A DNA stretch of 33,033 nt from an uncultured Chitinophagales bacterium (GTDB lineage Bacteria > Bacteroidota > Bacteroidia > Chitinophagales > UBA2359), in the NCBI GenBank assembly GCA_937927195.1, contig CALBCY010000308.1, positions 1 to 33,033 on the forward strand. The letters run 5' to 3'. Of this stretch, positions 23,684 through 32,577 are shown in pieces. The first letter of the stretch is position 1, and every line of letters begins with the position of its first letter. The translations under genes were made by a program, and so were the position numbers. Under the pieces are notes generated by a model. The model did not search any database. It saw nothing but the letters and a program-made list of their open reading frames with translations, and was not told the DNA's origin.

Positions 23684-25195
23684 TTGAGAACTCCGGCTCA
23701 AAAAAAAATCACATTTTCAAACGAGAAAAATCCGGATTCTATTTCATTTATGGGCAAACTAGCACTACACTGGCAAATAATTATTGGATTAATCTTAGGT
23801 GTCCTTTGGGCATTACTTTCCAGCTATATGGGTTGGAGTAATTTCACGCTCGACTGGATCGCTCCCTTCGGAGACATCTTTATTCGCCTCTTAAAAATGA
23901 TAGCCGTTCCACTCGTTCTTTTCTCAATCATCAAAGGCGTTTCCGGAATAGCTGACGGTTCCAAACTTGGACGATTAGGAGCAAAAACACTAGGAGCCTA
24001 TTTAGTCAGTACATTCTTTGCCATCACTATAGGATTGGCACTTGTAAACATCATTCAACCCGGAAATTCTGCGAGTGAAGAGCAACGCATGAAAAACAGA
24101 ATTTCTTATGAATTGTGGGCCAATGAAAACAACATTCCTTTTTCTGATGACAAAAACATTTTGGCCAATTTGAGCCCTACGGAACAAGAGAAGTACAAAG
24201 TAGACCTATCTACTATAAATGCGGAGGCCGCAAAAAATAAAAACCTACAAGACAAACTAAAAAAAGCAGACAAAACAAGAGGGGCAGGACCGCTCCAATT
24301 TTTAGTGGACATGGTTCCCTCAAATTTCATCAGTTCAGTTAATTCTGGAGCCATGCTTCAGGTCATTTTCTTTGCCATATTTTTTGGAATTACCTTGCTT
24401 TACATTCCTAAGGACAAAGCCAATCCGGTCATTGCCTTGGTAGATGGAATCAATGATGTTTTTATTAAAATGGTTGACATCATTATGCAAGTTGCCCCCT
24501 TCTTCGTTTTTGCTCTTTTGGCTGGTAAAATATCAGAAATGGCGGGCGATGATCTTCAAGCAGTCATTGAGATCTTTAAAGGTCTTGCGGGCTATTCCGT
24601 TGTCGTTGTTCTTGGACTAGGTACTATGATTTTTATCATCTACCCAATCATTGTCAAACTGTTCACTAAGAAAATTTCCTACAGAGATTTTTTCAGAAGC
24701 ATCGGACCAGCTCAAATGTTGGCTTTTTCAACAAGTTCAAGCGCAGCCACGCTTCCTGTAACACTAGACTGTGTTAGAGAAAATCTCAAAGTATCAAAAG
24801 ACATCACGAACTTTGTCCTTCCCATTGGTGCCACAGTTAATATGGACGGCACCAGTATGTATCAAGCAATAGCAGTAATTTTCCTCGCTCAATTTCACAT
24901 GGTTGACCTGAGTATGGGCGCACAATTGACTGTGATTTTAACGGCTGCTTTGGCGTCCATTGGTTCAGCTGCTGTTCCTAGTGCAGGTTTAGTCATGCTT
25001 ATTCTAGTATTGGAATCAGTAGGTTTGCCAGGGGCATGGATAGCCATTATTTTCCCAGTTGATCGTATCCTTGACATGTGCAGGACTGTGGTCAATGTTA
25101 CTGGTGATGCTACGGTTGCAACTGTGATTGCCTCCTCAGAAAATGAATTATACTTTGAACCACTCGGAGACTCGGTCGACAATTTTGAGGTTTAG
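23684..25195 (+). CDS. Dicarboxylate/amino acid:cation symporter (DAACS, GltP/DctA type)
   Basis: Up to 503 residues, a member of the glutamate-transporter (GltPh) fold. The two re-entrant hairpins are easy to see: HP1 with STSSSAATLPVT (349-360) and HP2 after ASIGSAAVPSAG (424-435). TM7 has NMDGT (386-390). TM8 has DMCRTVVNVTGD with Asp464 and Arg467; an Arg at this place marks transport of acidic substrates such as glutamate, aspartate or C4-dicarboxylates, with Na+ or H+. The longest frame starts at TTG 23684; ATG 23750 (M23) starts right before the first helix and may be the true start. A hydrophilic insertion of about 75 residues (126-203) sits in the TM3-TM4 region and is longer than in GltPh. 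Confidence 0.92.
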   Translation: MRTPAQKKITFSNEKNPDSISFMGKLALHWQIIIGLILGVLWALLSSYMGWSNFTLDWIAPFGDIFIRLLKMIAVPLVLFSIIKGVSGIADGSKLGRLGAKTLGAYLVSTFFAITIGLALVNIIQPGNSASEEQRMKNRISYELWANENNIPFSDDKNILANLSPTEQEKYKVDLSTINAEAAKNKNLQDKLKKADKTRGAGPLQFLVDMVPSNFISSVNSGAMLQVIFFAIFFGITLLYIPKDKANPVIALVDGINDVFIKMVDIIMQVAPFFVFALLAGKISEMAGDDLQAVIEIFKGLAGYSVVVVLGLGTMIFIIYPIIVKLFTKKISYRDFFRSIGPAQMLAFSTSSSAATLPVTLDCVRENLKVSKDITNFVLPIGATVNMDGTSMYQAIAVIFLAQFHMVDLSMGAQLTVILTAALASIGSAAVPSAGLVMLILVLESVGLPGAWIAIIFPVDRILDMCRTVVNVTGDATVATVIASSENELYFEPLGDSVDNFEV

Positions 25196-25376
25196 TCTAT
25201 TGGTAAGGCTATGTTTTTCTCAAGGTTTTAACACTTGTACATCCTTACTAACAACTTGATACTAAAATTTTGTGTAGATTTAGAGTCGTAAAATAATATA
25301 CTTGGCATTTTGATTGACATTTCAGCAAAATACAAAAGCTGTTTTTACACTCCTTAATAAAAAAACAATCTGAACT

Positions 25377-28178
25377 ATGAAAAAATGGATACCCTTCCTC
25401 TTTTTTTGCTTATTACTGACTTCAACAAATACCTTCGCTCAATATGTGCTCAATGGTGATGCAACCTTGTTAGAAGAAGATTGCTACCTCTTAACGACAG
25501 AACTCGAATTTCAAAACGGAACAGTTTGGTACACGGACCAAATTGACCTCAACGAATCTTTTGACATAGAATTTACAATCAACCTAGGAGACATTGATGC
25601 AAATGGTGCTGATGGGATTGTTTTCGTACTCCAAACCTTCGGAACAGATGCAATTGGATTGAGTGGTGGTGGAATTGGATTTGAAGGTTTTGAACCTTCT
25701 TTGGGAATTGAGTTTGACACTTGGCAAAATGGAGATTTTGGAGATCCTGTCTCTGATCATATCGCCATCTGTAGAGATGGAATTATAAACCATAATTTAG
25801 CAAACAATCTTGCCGGTCCTGTTGATATTTTACCAGGTGGTCTGAATATAGAAGATGGACTGGATCATGTTGTTCGTGTAGATTGGGATGCAACAAATTT
25901 CGTTTTGGATGTTTACATCGATTGCGAATTCAGATTGAGTCTTGACAACTATGACATGGTCAATGAAATTTTCATGGGCGATCCAAATGTTTGGTTTGGT
26001 TTTACTGGTGCAACTGGGGGTTCCGTCAACAATCAATCGGTTTGCCTTTCACCAAATATATTGGAAGTTTCTTCAGATCAACAAATTTGTCAAGGAGATA
26101 ATGTCCAGTTGTTTGCCGGTGGTTCAGTAGATGGTACTTATGAATGGATGGGAGATGAAACACTTTCAGAAACGGACATTGCAGATCCTTTTGCAAGCCC
26201 TTTGGAAACGACAACTTACATTGTGACTTTTACGAACCTTTGCGGATTTTCTAAAACAGATTCCATTGTTGTAACAGTTGAACCATCTCCAGATTTGAGC
26301 ATAGAACCTCAAGGAAATTTGGTGTTTTGTGAAGGGGAGTCGCTGGAATTAATTGCCAGTGGTGCTGATGAATATGTTTGGTTAAATGGGCCAATGGGCC
26401 CTACCTATATAGTAACAGAACCTGGAGAATACACCGTTCTGGGAGTTATTGGGAATTGTGAAATTCCACTCACTGTAGAAGTCTTATCAGAAGTCTGTTT
26501 AGGATGCACGTTGGAAGATTTTACTGTAGAAACCAATTGTGTTGAAGAAAACGCAACTGCTTTCAATGTAGTTATTTCTTTCAGCGGGGAAAGTGAATAC
26601 ACATTGTATGACCAAGATTTCAGCGTACTGGATCAAGATCTTTCTGCTGGAACTTATGAGCTGGGACCATTTGAACCAGGCGAATTAACTGAAATTACCA
26701 TCGTGGACGATCTCATTGAAGGTTGTTTTCTCGATATTGATGTCATCGCTCCTGACTGTTTTGTTTGCAGCTTGAATAACCTTAGCGTCAATACGAACTG
26801 TGTAGATGGAAGCCCTTCTGCATTCATGGTTGAAATTTCATTCGAAGGACTAAGCCAATACACTTTGTACAATCAAGAACTTGAAATTTTACAACAAAAT
26901 CTTATGGCCGGCACTTATGAGTTTGGACCATTCGAACCAGGCGATTTAACAGAAATCTCCATCGTAGATGATCTTATTGAAGATTGCTTTTCTGAGATTG
27001 AAATCATTGCCCCTACCTGCTTTGTTTGTGAAGCTGAAGCTGGAGTAATGGATGATCCTGCTGCTTTAAATTGTGCTGGTACAAATATCAGCATCAATGC
27101 CTCAGGCTTTAACAATTCAGATGATTACAGTCAAAATTGGATCCTAACTCAAGGCTCAGACTATGAAATTGTTGACATAAGTAACGATGGCAGTTTTGGA
27201 TCACCAGCTCCTGGAACATACAATGTATTGGCCATTAACTATTTTAATGGTGATGCTCCTGAAATTACAGTCGGAGAGAATGCTCTTGAAATCTTAGATG
27301 ATCCAGCAATTTGTTTGGAAATGAATCTTGACGAAGCTGTTTCATTCACAATCCTCAATCCAGTAGCATTGATTACAGATTACAATTGCAATAGCGAACT
27401 AGGCATTTACACCTTAACATTCAGTTTCACTGGTGGCCTTCCTCAATACGTCGAAGAAAATGGTCCAACTGGAATCATTGATGAAATTTTCTATTTCTCG
27501 AATGGAGATCTTAATGGAACATTTTTATTGAGCGACAATCTGGTTATTGAATATGCTGAAAACTCAGAATACAGTGTCAACATTAGCGACGCTTTCAATT
27601 GTTTTGGGAATGAAACGCAAACTCCAGCCCCTTGCTCCAAAAATTCAATAGAACTATTGGATTTTTATGGTGAAACTACAGAACGCAGCAATGAGCTTTT
27701 CTGGACCACAGCTTCAGAAAAAGACCATGATTTTTTCACAATAGAGAAGTCTTTGGATGGAATAAATTTCATGAGTATATCAAAAATTGAGTCAGAGGGA
27801 AATAGCAATTTCATTCAAGAATATAACTTTTCTGACAATGAAATTGCAAACAGCAAATCGTTTTACAGAATATTGGATACAGACATCAACGGCAACACCA
27901 ATTATTCAAACATTGTTTTATTGGAAAGAAGAACCCTTTCTGATATTTCAATATACCCCAATCCATTTGAAAATTACATCAATCTAAACTTCCTCCCAGA
28001 GGGCCATTTCAACATTCAAATTTTGGATGTCAGCGGAAAAATAATTTACCAAGACGCAATAGCCTCAATGGAGCAAAATCATCTGAAGATAAACACTTCT
28101 GATTTTGTTAGTGGAATTTATTTTATTCAAATCAAAGGAGAACAATTTTCGTTTAACCAAAAGATATTAAAAAAATAA
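25377..28178 (+). CDS. Secreted L-type lectin-domain protein with T9SS sorting domain
   Basis: 933 residues. A signal peptide (1-21, NTFA|Q) is followed by a legume-lectin-like (L-type) domain (about 22-225). Its metal site shows as IEFDTWQNGDFGD (E112, D114, N118, D122) and DHIAI. Two Ig/PKD-like modules (about 226-300 and 303-372) come next, then two direct 87-residue repeats bounded by Cys pairs (377-463 and 464-550), a further beta-rich module, and a fibronectin-like stretch (ELFWTTASEKDHDFFTIEKS). The type A T9SS sorting domain (about 857-933) has SIYPNPFENYINL, the 'ILDVSGKIIY' strand and a basic end ILKK. It is expected to be exported by T9SS and attached to the cell surface or released, binding glycans. 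No other T9SS component is in the window. Confidence 0.92.
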   Translation: MKKWIPFLFFCLLLTSTNTFAQYVLNGDATLLEEDCYLLTTELEFQNGTVWYTDQIDLNESFDIEFTINLGDIDANGADGIVFVLQTFGTDAIGLSGGGIGFEGFEPSLGIEFDTWQNGDFGDPVSDHIAICRDGIINHNLANNLAGPVDILPGGLNIEDGLDHVVRVDWDATNFVLDVYIDCEFRLSLDNYDMVNEIFMGDPNVWFGFTGATGGSVNNQSVCLSPNILEVSSDQQICQGDNVQLFAGGSVDGTYEWMGDETLSETDIADPFASPLETTTYIVTFTNLCGFSKTDSIVVTVEPSPDLSIEPQGNLVFCEGESLELIASGADEYVWLNGPMGPTYIVTEPGEYTVLGVIGNCEIPLTVEVLSEVCLGCTLEDFTVETNCVEENATAFNVVISFSGESEYTLYDQDFSVLDQDLSAGTYELGPFEPGELTEITIVDDLIEGCFLDIDVIAPDCFVCSLNNLSVNTNCVDGSPSAFMVEISFEGLSQYTLYNQELEILQQNLMAGTYEFGPFEPGDLTEISIVDDLIEDCFSEIEIIAPTCFVCEAEAGVMDDPAALNCAGTNISINASGFNNSDDYSQNWILTQGSDYEIVDISNDGSFGSPAPGTYNVLAINYFNGDAPEITVGENALEILDDPAICLEMNLDEAVSFTILNPVALITDYNCNSELGIYTLTFSFTGGLPQYVEENGPTGIIDEIFYFSNGDLNGTFLLSDNLVIEYAENSEYSVNISDAFNCFGNETQTPAPCSKNSIELLDFYGETTERSNELFWTTASEKDHDFFTIEKSLDGINFMSISKIESEGNSNFIQEYNFSDNEIANSKSFYRILDTDINGNTNYSNIVLLERRTLSDISIYPNPFENYINLNFLPEGHFNIQILDVSGKIIYQDAIASMEQNHLKINTSDFVSGIYFIQIKGEQFSFNQKILKK
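26505..27026 (+). repeat. Two in-frame 261-bp direct repeats in the lectin gene
   Basis: Residues 377-463 and 464-550 of the lectin-domain protein are two diverged copies of one module. Both carry a T-N-C-V segment, a YTLY strand, AGTYE.GPFEPG and TEI.IVDDLIE.CF, and both end in CFVC. Several short blocks are nearly identical at the DNA level, pointing to a fairly recent duplication or gene conversion. Confidence 0.85.
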
Positions 28179-28208
28179 ATGTTATTTTAAGGTGGAACCA
28201 TAACGCTT

Positions 28209-29450
28209 ATGAAAATATTAAAAAGAACATCCATCTTATTACTCTTTGTCTTGTTGGCTTTTGGCATTTTATATTTCAATAAAATAAAGAAAGTCTATCA
28301 AGCCATTCATTTGTTTGATGAGGATAAAATTGTCAATAATTTCTTAAACATGGATGAATTTACGAGCCACAAGGTCGTAGAAAAATCCGCCAATCCTTTC
28401 ATTTTCCCAAAAGGCAAAACCATAGAATTGCCTAAATCGTTTGAATACGACGGACAAACATTTCAAACCAAAAAATACTTGGATTCTTCGGCCACAACCG
28501 GTTTATTGGTTTTGCAAAATGACCAACTGGTATTTGAAGAATATTACCTTGGACACCAACAGGACAATCAACACATTTCTTGGTCCGTCGCTAAATCTTT
28601 TGTTTCTGCAATGTTAGGAATAGCCTACGACCGTGGATTGATCAAAAACTTGGATAGCAAAATAGATGAATACTTACCAGAACTAAAAGGTTCGGGTTAT
28701 GAGGGCGTTAAAATAAAAGACATTTTACAAATGTCCTCAGGCGTAAAATTCAATGAAGATTATTTTGATCAATTCTCAGACATCAATCGATATGGAAGAA
28801 CCTTTGCTTGGGGCGCCTCACAAAACAATTTTGCCACGACCTTGGTCAACGAAAAACCACCTGGAACCTACAACCATTATGTCAGCATTGACACGCATGT
28901 TATTGGAATGCTATTGGTTAAAATTACTGGCCAAAGCATCACGGATTTCATGAAAGAAAACCTCTGGGATAAAATAGGAGGAGAGTTTGACGCTTATTGG
29001 TTAAATGATGATACTGGTATGGAAATGGCTTTGGGTGGTTTGAATGTTTGCCTGCGTGATTATGCAAAACTAGGCACACTTTTTTTACACAAAGGCAATT
29101 GGCAAGGCAATCAAATCGTATCGGAAGAGTGGGTTAAAATGTCAACCACACCAGATGCACCACATTTGATTCCAGGAAAAAACAATCCCAATTCAGCTCA
29201 TGATATGGGCTATGGATTTCAATGGTGGATTCCCGAAGGCAATGAAGGCGAGTTTTTGGCCAGAGGAATTTACAATCAGTTTATCTACATCAATCCCACC
29301 ACTCAAACGGTGATTGTTAAAAACTCAGCCAATCGGAATTTTAGAGATGGAGAAAACCCTTATGGAATGATTCATACTGTAATGGAATTGTTCAGAGACA
29401 TCGCTCATCAAAATCAAAAGCTGGAACAGCCTGTTGAGGAAATTGAATAG
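28209..29450 (+). CDS. Serine hydrolase of the class C beta-lactamase family
   Basis: 413 residues. A single N-terminal hydrophobic segment (7-23) acts as anchor or uncleaved signal, placing the enzyme outside the inner membrane. The catalytic SxxK is S126-V-A-K129 (SWSVAKSF). The second motif is Y224-V-S226 in YNHYVSIDTHV. The third (KTG-like) position is poorly conserved, as in many esterase-like members. Typical blocks include DSKIDEYLPEL, ILQMSSGV and DYAKLGTLFLHKG. The family includes penicillin-binding esterases, D-amino acid peptidases and 6-aminohexanoate-dimer hydrolases; resemblance to the last group is closest, but the substrate cannot be named. It follows the lectin gene by 30 bases and may be co-transcribed. 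Confidence 0.9.
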   Translation: MKILKRTSILLLFVLLAFGILYFNKIKKVYQAIHLFDEDKIVNNFLNMDEFTSHKVVEKSANPFIFPKGKTIELPKSFEYDGQTFQTKKYLDSSATTGLLVLQNDQLVFEEYYLGHQQDNQHISWSVAKSFVSAMLGIAYDRGLIKNLDSKIDEYLPELKGSGYEGVKIKDILQMSSGVKFNEDYFDQFSDINRYGRTFAWGASQNNFATTLVNEKPPGTYNHYVSIDTHVIGMLLVKITGQSITDFMKENLWDKIGGEFDAYWLNDDTGMEMALGGLNVCLRDYAKLGTLFLHKGNWQGNQIVSEEWVKMSTTPDAPHLIPGKNNPNSAHDMGYGFQWWIPEGNEGEFLARGIYNQFIYINPTTQTVIVKNSANRNFRDGENPYGMIHTVMELFRDIAHQNQKLEQPVEEIE

Positions 29451-29556
29451 AACAAAATAGGCTGGATTGCAAAATAAAAACAGACCATCTTCAGTTATTG
29501 AAATGATCTAGCTCAGGAGTATCGACCACATGAGCAAAATACTTACCTAAAATCTA

Positions 29557-29958
29557 ATGTCTAAGAATAAACTACAAGATATACAAAGCAGAAAAGACCT
29601 TGAGTATTTGATTGATGAATTTTACAAAACAATCCTCAAAGACAAGGTCATTGGCCATTTTTTCACAGAAGTAGTCGTTCTCGATTGGGAAAAGCACATC
29701 CCAGTCATGTACAGTTTTTGGGAAACGCTGTTACTTGACAATATGACCTACAAAGGCAATCCGATTCTGAAACACATTGAATTAAATCAAAAACAAAAGC
29801 TTCAACAAATTCATTTCGACCAGTGGCTAAAGCTTTGGTCAGATACTGTTAATAAAAATTTCAGTGGCCCAAAAGCAAGCCTAGCCATCAGCAAAGCCAA
29901 CCAGATTGGTAGTTTCATGAAATACAAGATAGACGATACTGCCAATTCTATTATTTAA
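29557..29958 (+). CDS. Group 3 (P-type) truncated hemoglobin
   Basis: 133 residues with the 2-on-2 globin layout of the TrHb3 class. The proximal heme ligand is His86 in IHFDQWLKLW. Tyr23 is at B10 (LIDEFYKTIL), and the group marker WEKHIPVMYSFWETLL (44-59) carries His47 in the E helix together with the conserved FWE. Expected roles are binding of O2, NO or CO and protection against nitrosative stress or scavenging of oxygen at low tension; no partner reductase is adjacent. The gene stands alone between the serine hydrolase and the OmpA-fusion gene, with about 105 bases before it and a promoter for the next gene right after it. Confidence 0.9.
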   Translation: MSKNKLQDIQSRKDLEYLIDEFYKTILKDKVIGHFFTEVVVLDWEKHIPVMYSFWETLLLDNMTYKGNPILKHIELNQKQKLQQIHFDQWLKLWSDTVNKNFSGPKASLAISKANQIGSFMKYKIDDTANSII

Positions 29959-29988
29959 GTAGTTATTTTCAACTAAAATTTATTAATG

Positions 29989-29996
29989 TATCTTTG
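29989..29996 (+). promoter_or_regulatory. Candidate -7 element (TATCTTTG) of the OmpA-fusion gene
   Basis: TATCTTTGCG is a full match to TAnnTTTG, 91 bases ahead of the start codon, giving a leader of about 80-85 bases. The same ten bases precede the response regulator gene on the other strand. At the -33 position there is only a TTTTC, not a TTG. Confidence 0.5.
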
Positions 29997-30086
29997 CGGA
30001 TTGAAACCTATTGCATTTTAGTAAGTCAAACATAAAACGGAATGAGTTCTTTCATTCTATCAATTTCATTATAAATTATTCGCGCC

Positions 30087-32078
30087 TTGAGAGGATTAAG
30101 CTATATTTCTACAATTTTACTATTGTTTCTATTTTTAAATGCCCAAAGTCAGGCCATTTTACAATGGGAAACGACAATGGGCGGTTCTTTCAATGACAAG
30201 GCAAATGCAATTGCCTCCTGCCGCGATGGTGGAGTAATAGTAGTCGGAAAAACAGAATCCAAAGATGGCGACATCAAAAAAAATATTGGGAAATATGACT
30301 TTTGGATCGTAAAACTCAATGAAGATGGCAACATGGTTTGGCAAAAAAACTATGGCGACGAAGATTTCGATTCAGCCAATGAAGTAATCGAAAACAAAGA
30401 GGGAGACTATATTATTGCAGGCTGGTCCAACTCAATTCACCCCAAGCACAAAGGGATGATCGACGGACACGATACATGGATTCTAAAACTTAATTCAAAA
30501 GGGGAACAAATTTGGCTCAAAGAATTTAAGAAAAAAGCTTCTACCCACAAATTGATCGAAATACAGAACAAGCAATATCTTCTAATCGGTTATTCTGAAG
30601 ATGACAATGGCAACTGGATTTACAGATTGGATGCCAATGGAGAATTTATAGAAGAAATCAATCTTGGAAAAAATAAAATTGACGTAGGAAGGTGTTTTGA
30701 GCAAACCGATAACGGTTACATAGTGGCTGGAGTACTCAGTTCTCAAAAAAATCTAAAGATTGACAAAAATGACAATTTAGATTTAGGCATATTAAAACTA
30801 AATAAAAACTTTCAAGTGGAATGGGAGCGAAATTTGGGAGGCAGTAAAAATGACTATGTCTCTTCAGTTCTCGTAGATCCAAATGGAGATTTTGTTTTTG
30901 CAGGATCTTCCTTCAGCTCAGACGGAGATGTCGACAACAACAATAATAGAAAGGGCTGGAATTTTTGGATTTTAAAAATCGACAAAAATGGAAAGCTGCT
31001 CTGGGAAACCATTTTGGGTGGAAATGCAGGTGAAGAAGCAACTGGAATTGAAAATTCAGCCGAAGGTGGTTACATCATTTCTGGCTGGACTCAATCCTCT
31101 GATGGAGACATTGACTCCAATAATGGCGGAACAGATGCATGGATTGTAAAACTGGACAATAATGGAGAAATGCTTTGGGAACAAACATTTGGTGGAAGTG
31201 AAGAAGATCTCCCCTTATCAGTTGTGGCAACAGGAAAAGGAGCCTATGCCGTAGCTGGATTTTCAAGATCTCAATCAGGCGATGTCAAAAAAAATCAGGG
31301 CCGATCAGATTTCTGGGTTTTTAAAATAAAGGAGAATCTGCAACAAATTACTGCTTTTGCTTACGAAGACATCAATAGAAACGGAAACTTCGATCAAAAT
31401 GAACCATACATTGAGGACCTTATTCCAGAAATCAACCCTCAGGCCATTTCAATGGAACAAAATAAAATTGGAAAAACAATTTATCAAGTATTGGCTGGTA
31501 GTTACCAACTAAACATTCCCGCTTCTGATCATTGGGAAAGCAAGAATGAAAATCCTGTTTCTGTACAAGTTAAAAAAGGAGAACAGATCGAAGTGGCATT
31601 TGCTTGTAATTTAAGAACGCAAAAGACAGAAGAACCAATAAAAGAAACGCCAAAGGAAGAAACAAGCATTCCGAAAAATCCTGGCAAAAAGAAATCACTG
31701 AAAGAACTTTCGGATATAGAATGCGGGGTTACCTTAGAATTGTCAGAGTTATATTTTAAACCCAACACTAACAATTTTATTGAACAAGATGTTGCTTACG
31801 ATTACATGGAAATTCTTTTGACTTATATGAAACACTACCCTACTCACAGAATAGAACTTTACGGCCACACAGACTTTCTAAGCAACAACAAAGAGTCGAT
31901 GAAAGTACTCTCGCAAAAAAGAGTAGATAGGGTTAAAAATTTCTTGGTAGAAAATGGCATTCTAGCCAATCGCATCAGCACCAAAGCCTATGGAGATACC
32001 AAACCAATCATCACGCACCGTCTAAAAAAAGACAGAAGTCAAAATAGACGAGTAGAGGTTTTTGTAAATTGCTTATAA
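30087..32078 (+). CDS. Propeller-like repeat protein fused to an OmpA peptidoglycan-binding domain
   Basis: 663 residues from a TTG start, chosen because it directly precedes a good signal peptide (GLSYISTILLLFLFLNAQSQA). Residues 27-415 hold about six to seven repeats of the pattern 'GD.D...G..DFWIVKL...G...W....GG...D', likely a beta-propeller. Residues 420-505 look like a Cna-B/SdrD-B-type module with an EF-hand-like loop DINRNGNFDQNE (428-439). A K/E/P-rich linker (about 510-540) leads to the OmpA C-terminal domain (546-663), with GHTD (Asp596) and NRRVEV (653-658), the residues that contact diaminopimelate. It probably sits at the outer membrane, anchored to peptidoglycan through the OmpA domain, with the repeats binding a partner. 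A hairpin directly at the stop codon ends the gene. Confidence 0.88.
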   Translation: MRGLSYISTILLLFLFLNAQSQAILQWETTMGGSFNDKANAIASCRDGGVIVVGKTESKDGDIKKNIGKYDFWIVKLNEDGNMVWQKNYGDEDFDSANEVIENKEGDYIIAGWSNSIHPKHKGMIDGHDTWILKLNSKGEQIWLKEFKKKASTHKLIEIQNKQYLLIGYSEDDNGNWIYRLDANGEFIEEINLGKNKIDVGRCFEQTDNGYIVAGVLSSQKNLKIDKNDNLDLGILKLNKNFQVEWERNLGGSKNDYVSSVLVDPNGDFVFAGSSFSSDGDVDNNNNRKGWNFWILKIDKNGKLLWETILGGNAGEEATGIENSAEGGYIISGWTQSSDGDIDSNNGGTDAWIVKLDNNGEMLWEQTFGGSEEDLPLSVVATGKGAYAVAGFSRSQSGDVKKNQGRSDFWVFKIKENLQQITAFAYEDINRNGNFDQNEPYIEDLIPEINPQAISMEQNKIGKTIYQVLAGSYQLNIPASDHWESKNENPVSVQVKKGEQIEVAFACNLRTQKTEEPIKETPKEETSIPKNPGKKKSLKELSDIECGVTLELSELYFKPNTNNFIEQDVAYDYMEILLTYMKHYPTHRIELYGHTDFLSNNKESMKVLSQKRVDRVKNFLVENGILANRISTKAYGDTKPIITHRLKKDRSQNRRVEVFVNCL

Positions 32079-32094
32079 AACCTGCTGAGGTTTT
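32077..32094 (+). terminator. Short intrinsic terminator overlapping the OmpA-fusion stop codon
   Basis: AAAACCT (32077-32083), loop GCTG and AGGTTTT (32088-32094) form a perfect 7-bp hairpin ending in four T. It begins inside the TAA stop codon. The stem is short, so termination may be partial. Confidence 0.5.
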
Positions 32095-32186
32095 GACGGT
32101 TCAATGTTTACTTTGGTCATAGGTTGGTTTTCGACCATTTCTTCGTGACTTTGAGGCTTAGGGTGAAATCTGCCATCCATGTTGCG

Positions 32187-32230
32187 CCAAAAGCTAAAGG
32201 CTAAAGGCCAAAAACCAAAAACCTTCCTTC
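32187..32230 (-). repeat. Imperfect repeat of GGCTAAA/GGCCAAA units after the DUF1059 stop
   Basis: About 44 bases built of 7-base units (GGCTAAA, GGCCAAA and variants), ending in AAAAACCTTCC. Read on the minus strand it is pyrimidine-rich and begins about 8 bases after the DUF1059 stop codon. A closely similar element (32578-32630) occupies the same position behind the POT transporter gene. Confidence 0.7.
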
Positions 32231-32237
32231 CCACAAA

Positions 32238-32474
32238 TCAATCCTCTGCTAGGGAATCGAACGCCTTCCTTTTTCCTTCAAACCATTCTTGCATGGCTCC
32301 TGGAGTTTTCATCATTTCACGCATTTTATTCATCGCTTCCAAATGAGCGGCATCCTTTGCATGGAACATTTCAGTCCCATGCTGCTTGCTCATTTCAGCA
32401 ATCTCATCGAAGGTCTCTGCATGAAATTTTTTATCACAAGCTCCTCCTAATTGTATACAAGTCATTGTTTTCAT
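32238..32474 (-). CDS. DUF1059 family small protein
   Basis: 78 residues. The N terminus MKTMTCIQLGGACDKKFHAETFDEIAEMSKQHG carries the two cysteines (C6, C13) and the C-x6-C...FHA.(T/S)FDE layout of DUF1059, a short family often found in Bacteroidota and Actinobacteria with a possible metal-binding role. The C-terminal half (EAMNKMREMMKTPGAMQEWFEGKRKAF) is a helical extension beyond the core domain. The function is unknown. The gene is isolated, flanked on both sides by related short repeats (32187-32230 and 32578-32630), and convergent with the OmpA-fusion gene. Confidence 0.8.
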   Translation of the reverse strand: MKTMTCIQLGGACDKKFHAETFDEIAEMSKQHGTEMFHAKDAAHLEAMNKMREMMKTPGAMQEWFEGKRKAFDSLAED

Positions 32475-32577
32475 TATTCATATTTTTTTCGGTTTTGGGT
32501 TTTAGGTCGCGCCGTAGCTTCGCTCGGCTTCAAACTTTGCACCTCCACGTCTTAGCGTTCAAATCCACAAACCACCT

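Noticed and set aside
9659..32575. Shared 15-base string AAATCCACAAACCAC at 9659-9673 and 32561-32575
   Set aside because: In 33 kb of AT-rich sequence one 15-base match is within what chance allows, and the flanks do not align.
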